Assembly (NCBI GenBank): GCA_900766135.1
Contig: CAAFUF010000024.1
Location: forward strand, 1 to 64,000
Direction: 5' to 3'
DNA length: 64,000 nucleotides
Source: Paenibacillaceae bacterium
GTDB taxonomy: Bacteria > Bacillota > Bacilli > Paenibacillales > Paenibacillaceae
In this document: piece by piece, positions 51,401 to 58,606 of the stretch
Layout of the letters: each line of letters begins with the position of its first letter
How positions within the stretch are numbered: position 1 is the first letter of the stretch
The notes under the pieces: model-generated
Told to the model about the DNA's origin: nothing
Database searches by the model: none
What the model saw: only the letters and a program-made list of their open reading frames with translations
Position numbers and translations under genes: made by a program

Positions 51401-53674
51401 TCGTACACGAATCCTAACCGGAATACGACTCGCTATCAATATGATAAACTAAGCCGATTAACTTCGGTTCAGGATGCGTTGAATCAAACTACGTCTTACA
51501 CTTATAACAAGCTAGGGCAGCTGCAGTCGACGAAGCAAACGGATGGGACCAAGGTTTGGACTACAGCGAAAAATTACGATGAAACCGGATTTCTCCAGTC
51601 TACAACGGACCCTGGCTCCAATCGGGATGTATTCATTCGCAATAATTTAGGTCAAATTTCAACGCGCCGTGACGCCAATGACAATATGCTTTCCTATCTG
51701 TACGATGAAACAGGACGAAACATCATCAAGGTGGCCGGATCGACAACGTTGAAAAATGTCCATCAGTTCCGCGCCTTCGGCCCGACAAGGCAAGAAGAAC
51801 AGCGGAACGGAATGAATTACATGACGGTTTATAACGATTACAACTTGTTCGGGTCACAAAACTACAAAGCCACGGTATATGATGGGACCGTCACGGTCGT
51901 CCGCCATGAGTATGACGATCAGAACAGGCTAAAAAACGTGGCAGATGCTTTTGACTATTTCACGAATTATTCCTACGACAAGACCCGGATCAACCAAGTA
52001 CAGACGAACGGTTCTCACCTGATCTCGAACGCGGCCACCGCGAACGCCCAATATACCTATGAAGCGGATGGCAAGCTGCAACGTATTACGTATCCGACAC
52101 TTTCGGACGGCAGCCAGTTGACCAGTGACTACAGTTACGACGGAATTGGACGCCTGGTGAAGGTGAGCAACAAGAAAGGCGCTTTGATACTGTCCGAATA
52201 CACCTATGGATATGATGCGAACGGGAATATCACAAGTGTGACCGATCCTGCAGGCACAATCCTCTATCAATACGATAAATTGAACCGGTTGATACGGATC
52301 ACTCGCCCTTCAGGACAGATTATCGATTATACTTACGACGCGCGAGGCAATCGGCAGACACAAACCGCAGATGAAGATATGGCCGGGTTGTCCCGTGAGC
52401 AGGACTATAGCTTCAATATTTGGGATCAACTGAAGAGCGTTACGGAAGGCATGACGACAACCGAATTTGAATATGAGATGCAGGGATTGCGCCTGTCCAA
52501 AACAACGACAAGCACTGCGGAGGGGGGGGATCCGGCTACGGAAACTGTGCGTTATGCCTATAACAATAACGGACAGGTCATCTCCGAAGCCAACGCTGTA
52601 GGCCAAGCCATAGCCAACTACGTCTGGGGACCGGACCGTCTGCTTGCCAAGCGCGACGCGAATACAAATCAGAAGTATTATTATCTATACAATGGCCACG
52701 GCGATGTCGTGCAACTCGTCGATGAGCGCGGACAAATCGTCAACCGGTATCAATACGATGAGTGGGGCAATATCCTGGAGCAAGAGGAAGGAACTCGAAA
52801 TTCGTTCAAATATGGGGGAGAACCGCTAGATGAAGAGACCGGACTTTACTATTTGCGGGCGAGATATTATGATCCGGTGGTCGGGCGGTTCATCAGCAAG
52901 GATATGTATGAAGGCAGCGTGACCAATCCATTAAGCTTGAACTCGTATACGTATGTGGAGAACAATCCGCTGATCTATCTGGACCCAAGTGGACATACAG
53001 CTGTTTGGGGAGCGGGAGGATCAGGAGCAAGCATCACGGATCTCACCCTGGCCGAATTACTTAAAACGTATCCGGACCGGTGGAAGTTTGACAAAAGCGC
53101 GGAAGGATTTTTCTATGCACAGCAATACCAGGCCGTATGGTATTATGGATCAAAAGTAACCGAGCGACTGGATAGCGCTTCGTTATCACATAGTTCGTAT
53201 GTGGTACTTATGTTATATTCATTATTAAAAGACGGAAAAGATATAAGCAAACTCACTGTCGCCGAAGTCGATAAGATGAGCATCAAGGCCTCCAGTGTAG
53301 GGTTTAAGGTGGATTCTGTCTTGCTTACCTTGTATGGCGGCTCGACGATGTATAAGGGGATGGGAAATCAACTAACTCGAAACGTAACAAAGGCTTCCGA
53401 ACTTGATAAGAATTTGCTAGATAATTTAACAAATTCAGGTACGATTAAAGCAGGGGGAAGAAGTGGTAGTGGAAGACCACTGAATGGCACTCCGAACAGT
53501 TATGTTAAAACAGATGCAGGACACACCCTTGTTTATGATGCTGATGGCAGACTGATTTATGATATTTCGAGTGAACGGGTAAAAATGACCGTTTGGGATA
53601 AAGCACCAAACGGGAACTATTACAATAGGGATATTAAGCTAGAGGGTACTGTTCCAAAAGAATTATTGAAGTAG
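48476..53674 (+). CDS. RHS/YD-repeat polymorphic toxin, WapA type
   Basis: A 1732-residue secreted protein. The signal peptide ends at AHA (residue about 31). A N-terminal domain leads into many YD repeats (about 600-1420, e.g. YTYDAQGRL, YQYDKLSRL, YSYDGIGRL). The RHS-associated core lies at about 1424-1505 (YDEWGNILE, YYLRARYYDPVVGRFIS, NPLIYLDPSGH). A conserved pre-tip region reaches about 1631, then a variable tip of about 100 residues rich in Gly, Asn and Tyr, whose activity I cannot name. ATG 48476 follows AAGGAG. An immunity candidate follows at once, and orphan copies of its 3' end lie downstream. Confidence 0.9.
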   Translation: MRKIGLFIRNVVVSLLVFLIASQAGTPQAHAQIDGQQLERVLNGLITPKLVNESNKPTLADRSSVLETVDPGSGTLTLSETDLSLPGRDGLDLVLGRLYNSNQAEVGTKRVSVTTSTSQQIGYGTGYYVTLLYWDSGRNEFGTYFPGYYSNIDQAYSIADYYFRNQPDSGRIYLDYQIEYKTVQYVQITYTTTTTIYPDENSYSRLRYDLGGGWSMAFPSLQIEGNYTHYHDGKGSAYVVKFDANNRGKLEDYGRNDVELLRDSGYSNGQMTSTYVLVDQNKKKTYFASDGRLLGIKDRFGNEIKFTHMNRQMNGRTYPVISKIVDSIGRNIDFIYQSNLNDPNFDTLNMTENITINVSHPSTTEKKTITYAKKREEVSIFNDGVLTGKRYEPYLYSVTDLKGYSTFYNYYLASEKFDATGKSLNNSAGTAVYLLQYVMYPHSSSFYEYRVIPRNWGGDGAYQAFQVTARFDGLNQYNYDVSPPDLSAKGPYNLIEYTYSGDISGYPTYYAEESMPESYRFGSEATNLAGLKTKYTFNGKKQLLTKEQTAANGEKVTEAVQTYDATFKYKPTKVETKVTSGTRENKHYQTFAYYTTGDLRSETRPLTAAQLSDSTQVQQYTTTYEYEPNFRLPSKVQYYQSTGTLLNEQYTYDAQGRLKTSQNANGEVTTYSFIQNASGRTDEVLIPLENGKTARTVSVYSQAGSYQLFPTQITSYYTNESGQLTETFVRRTYDVLLGVMTSETNAENQTTQYLYDVYGRLNRTIYPISNNQSGERYQTEAVIDYFDQIVDNSPDYLDNENKYLITTRVDSYTKTTRLNDNAVNYDNIKHEFYDGFGNAVLIGQMDNYTNRELILSQYHYDLMARPNYVIDTSGNVATASYDAWGRAFESTDPFGNLYRVDYDLIDRKNTSYLVAANDVSSFRTNPQDGLKRNVLERISDQWGREISLKGYPNWPNRTSNIVQEDFAYDHIGNVVSYTNPNRNTTRYQYDKLSRLTSVQDALNQTTSYTYNKLGQLQSTKQTDGTKVWTTAKNYDETGFLQSTTDPGSNRDVFIRNNLGQISTRRDANDNMLSYLYDETGRNIIKVAGSTTLKNVHQFRAFGPTRQEEQRNGMNYMTVYNDYNLFGSQNYKATVYDGTVTVVRHEYDDQNRLKNVADAFDYFTNYSYDKTRINQVQTNGSHLISNAATANAQYTYEADGKLQRITYPTLSDGSQLTSDYSYDGIGRLVKVSNKKGALILSEYTYGYDANGNITSVTDPAGTILYQYDKLNRLIRITRPSGQIIDYTYDARGNRQTQTADEDMAGLSREQDYSFNIWDQLKSVTEGMTTTEFEYEMQGLRLSKTTTSTAEGGDPATETVRYAYNNNGQVISEANAVGQAIANYVWGPDRLLAKRDANTNQKYYYLYNGHGDVVQLVDERGQIVNRYQYDEWGNILEQEEGTRNSFKYGGEPLDEETGLYYLRARYYDPVVGRFISKDMYEGSVTNPLSLNSYTYVENNPLIYLDPSGHTAVWGAGGSGASITDLTLAELLKTYPDRWKFDKSAEGFFYAQQYQAVWYYGSKVTERLDSASLSHSSYVVLMLYSLLKDGKDISKLTVAEVDKMSIKASSVGFKVDSVLLTLYGGSTMYKGMGNQLTRNVTKASELDKNLLDNLTNSGTIKAGGRSGSGRPLNGTPNSYVKTDAGHTLVYDADGRLIYDISSERVKMTVWDKAPNGNYYNRDIKLEGTVPKELLK
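53123..53368 (+). repeat. RHS pre-tip segment, intact copy
   Basis: About 246 bp encoding the region just before the variable toxin tip. It recurs almost identically at 54237-54483, and homology ends at the toxin-tip boundary (after YKGMGN versus YKGTGN), the pattern expected for tip exchange by recombination. Confidence 0.9.
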
Positions 53675-53685
53675 GTGAATAAAGA

Positions 53686-54144
53686 ATGAAAATATTTCCC
53701 AGTGTTGTAAGTGAGGATGTATTAAAGAGTTTTAAAAATCCTATGGGTAGAACAATGATAAATCATGCATTTAATACTTGTGGGATTGAAAGCTACCTAT
53801 CAATTGCAAGTGTGCTGTTTCCTAGGATTATTTTAGTTAAAGATTATATCTTTATAGAAGAATTTTATAATGATAATATCGATAGCTTGGAGGAACAATT
53901 TCAGTATGATAAGAAGAAAATAGAAATGTTTGTTAATAGCTGGTCTTTATCAGACTTTTTCTTACAATCAAGAGATGAATCACTTGATAATGATGAAATT
54001 TTTGATGAATTTTGCAGCTTAATAAAGTACTGCTGGTCTAATCGAATAAAGGAATTATTTCCTGATAAAGAACTTATTGTAGAAATTGGAGAATCAATAA
54101 TGGGAGAGATGGGAGAGACCATAACAGTTTATCAAGTCAAATGA
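53686..54144 (+). CDS. Probable immunity protein for the RHS toxin tip
   Basis: A 152-residue acidic protein starting MKIFPSVVSEDVLKSF, without signal peptide, low in GC and starting 11 bp after the toxin gene. Position, size and acidity fit a cognate cytoplasmic immunity protein; the family is not recognised. AGGTGAATAAAG lies before the ATG. A terminator shared in sequence with another immunity gene follows. Confidence 0.65.
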   Translation: MKIFPSVVSEDVLKSFKNPMGRTMINHAFNTCGIESYLSIASVLFPRIILVKDYIFIEEFYNDNIDSLEEQFQYDKKKIEMFVNSWSLSDFFLQSRDESLDNDEIFDEFCSLIKYCWSNRIKELFPDKELIVEIGESIMGEMGETITVYQVK

Positions 54145-54161
54145 TTGATAAGTAACTTTCA

Positions 54162-54196
54162 CCTTGATTGGCTTCGTGCCTTTCAAGGTTCTTTTT
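54162..54196 (+). terminator. Conserved terminator after immunity gene 1
   Basis: CCTTGA and TCAAGG enclose TTGGCTTCGTGCCTT-type sequence, followed by TTCTTTTTT. The same 27-base block recurs at 55568-55602 after another immunity candidate. Confidence 0.8.
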
Positions 54197-54200
54197 TGCG

Positions 54201-54240
54201 GGGGCTACCCAGTGCCGAATGTACTCATCATTCAACCAAT
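54201..54240 (+). repeat. Boundary repeat before orphan cassette, copy 1
   Basis: A 40-bp block containing CCGAATG and CATCATTCAAC, about 80% identical to 55889-55928. It joins the terminator to the RHS pre-tip fragment and may mark a recombination or deletion boundary. Confidence 0.55.
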
Positions 54241-54483
54241 ACCAAGCCGTGTGGTATTACGGATCAAATGTAACTGACCGGACTGGATAGCGCTTCATTA
54301 TCACATAGTTCGTATGTGGTACTTATGTTATATTCATTATTAAAAGACGGAAAAGATATAAGCAAGCTCACTGTCGCCGAAGTCGATAAGATGAGCATCA
54401 AGGCTTCCAGTGTAGGGTTTAAGGTGGATTCTGTCTTGCTTACCTTGTATGGCGGCTCGACGATGTATAAGGGGACGGGTAAT
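54237..54483 (+). repeat. RHS pre-tip segment, displaced copy
   Basis: Almost identical to 53123-53368, but with one extra base near 54276-54282 (GACCGGACTGG) that breaks the frame upstream. This is a silent fragment of an RHS 3' end, linked to a different toxin tip. Confidence 0.9.
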
Positions 54484-54759
54484 GCTTTCGATGTCGCAAA
54501 AAGTGGAGGAAAGCACTCTGGCTTTTATAATCAGTATGTTGGCAAATCAAAAAAAGATATTCAAAAGGGTATACAATCACTTGACAAACAAATAGCCGAG
54601 CACCAGGATAAGATTCGTAATCCCGAAGCGCACATATCCAATTTCAAGGATTTAGACCCAAGGCAACAGGAAGCACTAGTCAACAAAAAGTGGCCATCAG
54701 ACATTCAAAGACAGATGGAACAAAAAGAAATTCTTGAAGGCATTTTAAGGAGTAGGTGA
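54316..54759 (+). CDS. Orphan RHS C-terminal toxin cassette
   Basis: A 147-residue frame starting at an internal ATG of the copied RHS segment. Residues 1-56 match the main RHS protein up to YKGTGN; the rest is a new tip (GGKHSGFYNQYVGKSKKDIQ, IQSLDKQIAEHQDKIRNPEA, KKWPSDIQRQMEQKEILEG). GKHSGF with a helical, charged tail recalls tips of other Bacillus RHS/LXG-type toxins, but the activity is unknown. It lacks secretion signals, so it is a silent cassette that could replace the active tip by recombination. Confidence 0.7.
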   Translation: MVLMLYSLLKDGKDISKLTVAEVDKMSIKASSVGFKVDSVLLTLYGGSTMYKGTGNAFDVAKSGGKHSGFYNQYVGKSKKDIQKGIQSLDKQIAEHQDKIRNPEAHISNFKDLDPRQQEALVNKKWPSDIQRQMEQKEILEGILRSR

Positions 54760-54761
54760 AA

Positions 54762-54995
54762 ATGGATAAACAGCTAAAAGACTTTCTAGGAGATTTAATT
54801 ACTCTTATTCAGGAGAAATACAACGAAACCTTGGTTGTGCCTGTAGATGAAAGTGCTGAGGATAAATGTTACAGGTTGGGTTCAAATTTTGCGTATTACG
54901 ATGTCTTAGATATACTGGAATCTCAATTATTATCACAAGATTTTGATTCAAATTCTTTCGAGAAAATTTCACCGATACTAGGTGAAAAAATCTAA
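54762..54995 (+). CDS. Probable immunity protein for the orphan tip
   Basis: A 77-residue acidic protein (MDKQLKDFLGDLITLIQEKY) starting two bases after the orphan toxin cassette, with AAGGAG upstream. Typical position and size for a cognate immunity gene. Keeping it expressed could protect against sibling toxins. Family not recognised. Confidence 0.6.
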   Translation: MDKQLKDFLGDLITLIQEKYNETLVVPVDESAEDKCYRLGSNFAYYDVLDILESQLLSQDFDSNSFEKISPILGEKI

Positions 54996-55005
54996 GTTGT
55001 GATTT

Positions 55006-55040
55006 GACTCTGATGGGGTGATTTTAACCTTTTCAGAGTC
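55006..55040 (+). terminator. Hairpin after immunity gene 2
   Basis: GACTCTGA pairs perfectly with TCAGAGTC across a 19-base loop and is followed by TTGTTC. The T tract is weak. Confidence 0.55.
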
Positions 55041-55055
55041 TTGTTCATCCCATGG

Positions 55056-55145
55056 CGAGATATTATGGCTCCGGTGGCCGGCCGGTTCATCAGCAAGGAT
55101 TCGAATGAAGGTAGCGTAACTAATCCATTAAGCTTGAATTCATAA
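55056..55145 (+). repeat. RHS core remnant
   Basis: About 90 bp copy of 52860-52948, covering the end of the RHS core (ARYYDPVVGRFISKD to NPLSLNS) with a +1 base near 55066-55072 and several substitutions. It precedes the third immunity candidate, so the toxin tip once linked to it has been lost. Confidence 0.85.
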
Positions 55146-55167
55146 GTAAGGGAAGGAACAAAACAGG

Positions 55168-55548
55168 TTGAAAATAAAAATCGAGAAAGTAAGCAATGTT
55201 AGTGGTATCTGTAAAGTTGGTTTTTCAACTGAGTATGGTAATGCTACAGCAAATTGGGAAGGAGACTTACCGGAAGAGGGGAAAGAGTACTTCGTTGAAA
55301 TAGAAACTGGCGAGAAATTTACGTTAGGAAATAATTTGAAGATATGTGAAAAAGGTACGTTTTCTATTGGGATGGAAGAGGACTCAATATCTCTGACAGG
55401 TTGTCTAGAGTCGATTGAAGATGATGGTTATGCAGTCTTACGGCTTGGAGACTCAATTGTATCCTTAGAAGTTATTGGTGCAATTCCTCCTGAAAGTATT
55501 GTAAAAGTTGTATCGGATGAAGTAACTTTATTTGATGTAAAGTACTAA
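55168..55548 (+). CDS. Orphan immunity-like protein
   Basis: A 126-residue beta-rich acidic protein (MKIKIEKVSNVSGICKVGF, then WEGDLPEEGKEYFVEIE and a repeated GDSIVSLEVIG). No signal peptide. It follows a decayed RHS core fragment and precedes the conserved terminator, so it is best read as an immunity gene whose toxin partner was deleted. The TTG at 55168 has GGAAGGA upstream at rather long spacing. Family not recognised. Confidence 0.6.
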   Translation: MKIKIEKVSNVSGICKVGFSTEYGNATANWEGDLPEEGKEYFVEIETGEKFTLGNNLKICEKGTFSIGMEEDSISLTGCLESIEDDGYAVLRLGDSIVSLEVIGAIPPESIVKVVSDEVTLFDVKY

Positions 55549-55567
55549 GAAACAATACTCAATTAGG

Positions 55568-55602
55568 CCTTGATTGGCTTCGTGCCTTTCAAGGTTTTTT
55601 TC
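55568..55602 (+). terminator. Conserved terminator after immunity gene 3
   Basis: Same stem and loop as at 54162-54196 (CCTTGA, GGCTTCGTGCC, TCAAGG) followed by TTTTTTTCT. Confidence 0.82.
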
Positions 55603-55888
55603 TAGGAAAGCAAGATTAACTAACAGGTTTTTCCTATTCCTTGTCGAGTATAAGGGGATGACTATTTAAAGGAGTTAGCCCTCATGCTCCCAAAAATCGG
55701 TTGGGCATTGCCTCACGGATTTATTTCCGAACCGAAATGACACACTGTCCCCGCTGTTGGAAAAACCGCAACGATCCCATACGGCTTGGTACAAAAAATT
55801 TCTACTCTGAATGGTGTCATCGACGCCTGGAACATGGCGTACAATTGCAGGAATTTTGCATGCTCACATCCAGGCATTATTTTGAGAT

Positions 55889-55928
55889 GGGGCCACTGAG
55901 CACCGAATGAACCCATCATTCAACAAAT
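55889..55928 (+). repeat. Boundary repeat, copy 2
   Basis: A 40-bp block about 80% identical to 54201-54240 (shared CCGAATG and CATCATTCAAC). Here no RHS fragment follows, so the cassette beyond it has been lost or replaced. Confidence 0.5.
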
Positions 55929-56189
55929 AACACACATAACCAATGTAATACCGTATCAAGAATTCGTCATTTCTGTTGTACGTACATAAATGCTTGAATT
56001 TTTATCACCTAAATAACGCTACTCCGTTGCATAAAACAGGTCGATTATGGTCAGATACCACCATAATTGATCTGTATTTTGTTATGTTCGCTTCTTACCG
56101 ATTTTTCAAAATCCTTAAGGAGATGCTCAAAACAGATCGCAGTGGTATAATTAGGAAAAAGTTGAATCGTTTTTCAAGGAGCTGTGGAT

Positions 56190-57212
56190 GTGATAAAGCC
56201 GAATGTCTTTATTGGATCTTCTCGGGAAGCGATGGCGATCGCGAACGGGATCCATGCCCAAATCAACCGATACGCCCAAGTGACTCCCTGGTATGCCGGC
56301 GCATTCGACGGCAATGACTACACGATGGAGTCTCTTGAAAAACAACTTCATTTAAACGATTTTGCTGTTTTCATTTTTTCACCGGATGACGTTGCTCTTT
56401 ATCGCGGGAAATATGTTTTTATCACCCGAGACAATACGCTCTTTGAAATGGGGTTGTTTTGGGGGAGATTGGGACGACGGCGGGTTTTTGCGATTGTCCC
56501 GCAAGAAGTAAGGGAGAGCGAGGAGCTCATCCGGGGGGAGAAGATATCGGAATATCATCTTTTGTCCGACCTTCAGGGCTTAACCTTGCTGAAGTATGAG
56601 GTGCGAACGGACGGAAATGATGAAGCGGCGGTCTCCATCGCTTGCCAATTCATGATCAAAGCCATTCAATCCGAAGGAGTATACCCAGACCCGCGTAAGG
56701 AAATGGCGAATATGGAGCTAGAATTGGAGCGTAAACGCCGAATTTTGCATTTTTTCTGGACCTATAACAAGAATATTACAGCAGTCAACGATCAGGAGCG
56801 CTATAATTCCTTGAGCGAGGCGATTCGGACGTCCATCCTTCCTCCTCCGGATTATCTGGTTACCGGTGCCGCACTCTGGAAAGCGCAGGGGGATGAGGGA
56901 ATTGGGCAAGTGGGCGGCAACGTCGGAAAGGGCCGGTTCTTCACCTTTCACGAAAATCAGGTGCGAATGGAGTCCGGCCAGCAGCCGATTTACGTGCTGG
57001 ATGCCTATTTAACTGCAAAATGGGCGTTCTTTAACCGACTTGAAGTTGAACAGGTATACATCCTATGCTATCCTTTAGGTAGAGAACATGTTCTCTCGGT
57101 TCATTTTTCCGGTAGGCATCATTTGACCGAGGAGCAGTTAGGCATCATCGTATCGAATAATAATGAACTCTTGCGAACTATTCATTATATCCTTGGAGGG
57201 GATTCTGTATGA
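56190..57212 (+). CDS. TIR-like effector with a possible GAF-like domain
   Basis: A 340-residue protein. Residues about 3-125 match the TIR-like nucleotide-binding family PF10137: NVFIGSSREA, FIFSPDD, and RDNTLFEMGLFWGRLG with the likely catalytic Glu86. This family supplies NAD-degrading effectors in CBASS and Pycsar systems. After a helical linker (about 165-185), the C-terminal part ends with a pattern like a GAF domain (VYILCYPLGREHVLSVHF, then HHLTEEQLGIIVSNNNELL). The GTG at 56190 has AAGGAG eight bases upstream. It overlaps the next gene by four bases. Defence function is inferred. Confidence 0.72.
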   Translation: MIKPNVFIGSSREAMAIANGIHAQINRYAQVTPWYAGAFDGNDYTMESLEKQLHLNDFAVFIFSPDDVALYRGKYVFITRDNTLFEMGLFWGRLGRRRVFAIVPQEVRESEELIRGEKISEYHLLSDLQGLTLLKYEVRTDGNDEAAVSIACQFMIKAIQSEGVYPDPRKEMANMELELERKRRILHFFWTYNKNITAVNDQERYNSLSEAIRTSILPPPDYLVTGAALWKAQGDEGIGQVGGNVGKGRFFTFHENQVRMESGQQPIYVLDAYLTAKWAFFNRLEVEQVYILCYPLGREHVLSVHFSGRHHLTEEQLGIIVSNNNELLRTIHYILGGDSV

Positions 57213-57439
57213 AGCGGGATAACATGAAACGTAAGCAGGGAGCCGCCCCGGCTTCCAAAGCTTCAAAGCGTCTGCCCTCGTCGCTGATGATGGATGCCAA
57301 GAGCACGAAGGGACGCAAGGTCCATTCTAGCCGCTCCAAAGGCATTCTCTTTATTGGTCCTTCCGTCGAAGGTGGAGATAAGGAATACGTAAAAGTACTC
57401 ACGGGAGACGTGGATCGCAGAAAACCGTCCTTCGTTTAA
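57209..57439 (+). CDS. Small basic protein coupled to the TIR-like effector
   Basis: A 76-residue protein rich in Lys, Arg and Ser (MKRDNMKRKQGAAPASKA, STKGRKVHSSRSKG) with a short hydrophobic patch ILFIGPSVEGG near the C-terminus. Its ATG lies in the ATGA overlap with the effector stop, so translation is coupled. The basic character suggests nucleic-acid or nucleotide binding. I do not recognise it; it may be a partner or regulator of the TIR-like protein. Confidence 0.6.
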   Translation: MKRDNMKRKQGAAPASKASKRLPSSLMMDAKSTKGRKVHSSRSKGILFIGPSVEGGDKEYVKVLTGDVDRRKPSFV

Positions 57440-57454
57440 GTTTAGGGTTACAAC

Positions 57455-57491
57455 AGCCCCCATGATCATCATGGGGGCTTTCTTGTTTTTT
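57455..57491 (+). terminator. Terminator of the TIR-like operon
   Basis: A perfect palindromic stem AGCCCCCATGAT/ATCATGGGGGCT followed by TTCTTGTTTTTT. It closes the two-gene unit. Confidence 0.88.
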
Positions 57492-57584
57492 CTGTACCAA
57501 ATTTACATCGTTCATCTCCTATGCCAAAATGAAAGGGAACCATTCCACATAACGAATTCACGAAATGTACCCCAGGAGGCTAAA

Positions 57585-58520
57585 ATGATGCGCATCGGAA
57601 TCATCGGACTAGGCGATATCGCGCAAAAAGCGTATTTGCCGGTCATTACGGCGAGGGAGGATATCCACCTCGTCTTTAGTACGCGAAATCAAGAGACGCT
57701 GTCAAAGCTGGCGGCAAAATACCGCGTCCCGGAAACGGCAGGCAGCGTGGACGAGCTGGTGAAATCCGGCGTGAATGCGGCGTTCGTCCATTCCGCGACG
57801 GAGTCCCATCCGGCCATCGTGGAGCAACTGATCGAGAACGGAATCCACGTCTACGTGGATAAGCCGATCGCTTACCAATACGAGGAGTCCAAACGACTCA
57901 GTGAACTGTCGGAACAGAAGGGCGTGGTGCTCATGACCGGATTTAACCGCCGGTTTGCCCCGATGAACGCGGCTCTGAAGGAACAGCCGGACCGCAAGCT
58001 GGTGCTGCTGCAAAAAAACCGCACCCCTTCGCCGGACTATGCCCGCCGCTTCGTACTGGACGATTATATCCACGTGGTGGATACCCTGCGGTTCCTGGCC
58101 TCGGGTGAAGTCCAAAATTACCATGTCTCAACCCGGGTTCAAGACGGGAAGCTGTACCATGTCACGCTCCAGCTGGAAGGAGACGGCTTTACCTGCATCG
58201 GCATCATGAACCGCGACTCGGGCATCAATGACGAGATCCTCGAGGTGATGAGCCCTGGCCAGAAATGGCGGGTGGACGGGCTGAATACGACCGAGCATTT
58301 TGCCGGAGGCGAAACCAAGCGGTCAATCTTCAAGGACTGGGATCCGGTGTTGTACCGGCGGGGGTTCGTGCAAATCATCGATCATTTTATCAGCTGCGTT
58401 CGAGAGGGTAAGGAGCCGGCCGTTTCGCTGCAGGACTCGCTGGAAACCCATCGGCTGTGCGAGGAAATCGTGCGAAGCGCGGAAGCGAACGGAGCGTGTG
58501 TCTGGGAGCGGTCGCTCTGA
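57585..58520 (+). CDS. Gfo/Idh/MocA family oxidoreductase
   Basis: A 311-residue NAD(P)-dependent oxidoreductase: N-terminal Rossmann fold GIIGLGDIAQKAYLP, then VDKPIAYQYEES with the conserved Lys-Pro, and a C-terminal substrate domain (about 125-305) with DDYIHVVDTLRFL, whose His is the likely catalytic one. Typical substrates are sugars or inositols; not identifiable here. ATG 57585 follows AGGAGG, and ATG 57588 is equally possible. Confidence 0.88.
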   Translation: MMRIGIIGLGDIAQKAYLPVITAREDIHLVFSTRNQETLSKLAAKYRVPETAGSVDELVKSGVNAAFVHSATESHPAIVEQLIENGIHVYVDKPIAYQYEESKRLSELSEQKGVVLMTGFNRRFAPMNAALKEQPDRKLVLLQKNRTPSPDYARRFVLDDYIHVVDTLRFLASGEVQNYHVSTRVQDGKLYHVTLQLEGDGFTCIGIMNRDSGINDEILEVMSPGQKWRVDGLNTTEHFAGGETKRSIFKDWDPVLYRRGFVQIIDHFISCVREGKEPAVSLQDSLETHRLCEEIVRSAEANGACVWERSL

Positions 58521-58606
58521 AACATTACCGTCTCGAGCAACGTAGAACATAATAGCGAAACCATTCAAGCCGGAAGGCAGTTCCGGCAGTGAAGGAGGTA
58601 TTTAGC

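Larger units (their letters stand above)
55549..56189. other. AT-rich region with cassette remnants
   Basis: About 640 bp between the immunity candidate and the TIR-like gene. It contains the conserved terminator (55568-55602), a decayed boundary repeat (55889-55928) and a TATAAT (56146-56151) as possible -10 for the TIR-like gene. Short frames at 55701-55910 and 55976-56317 lack support. Confidence 0.5.

Noticed and set aside
55701..55910. Small protein with a Cys pair in the 55.7 kb region
   Set aside because: No ribosome site, and the region contains decayed repeats; no transposase or zinc-protein motif holds up.
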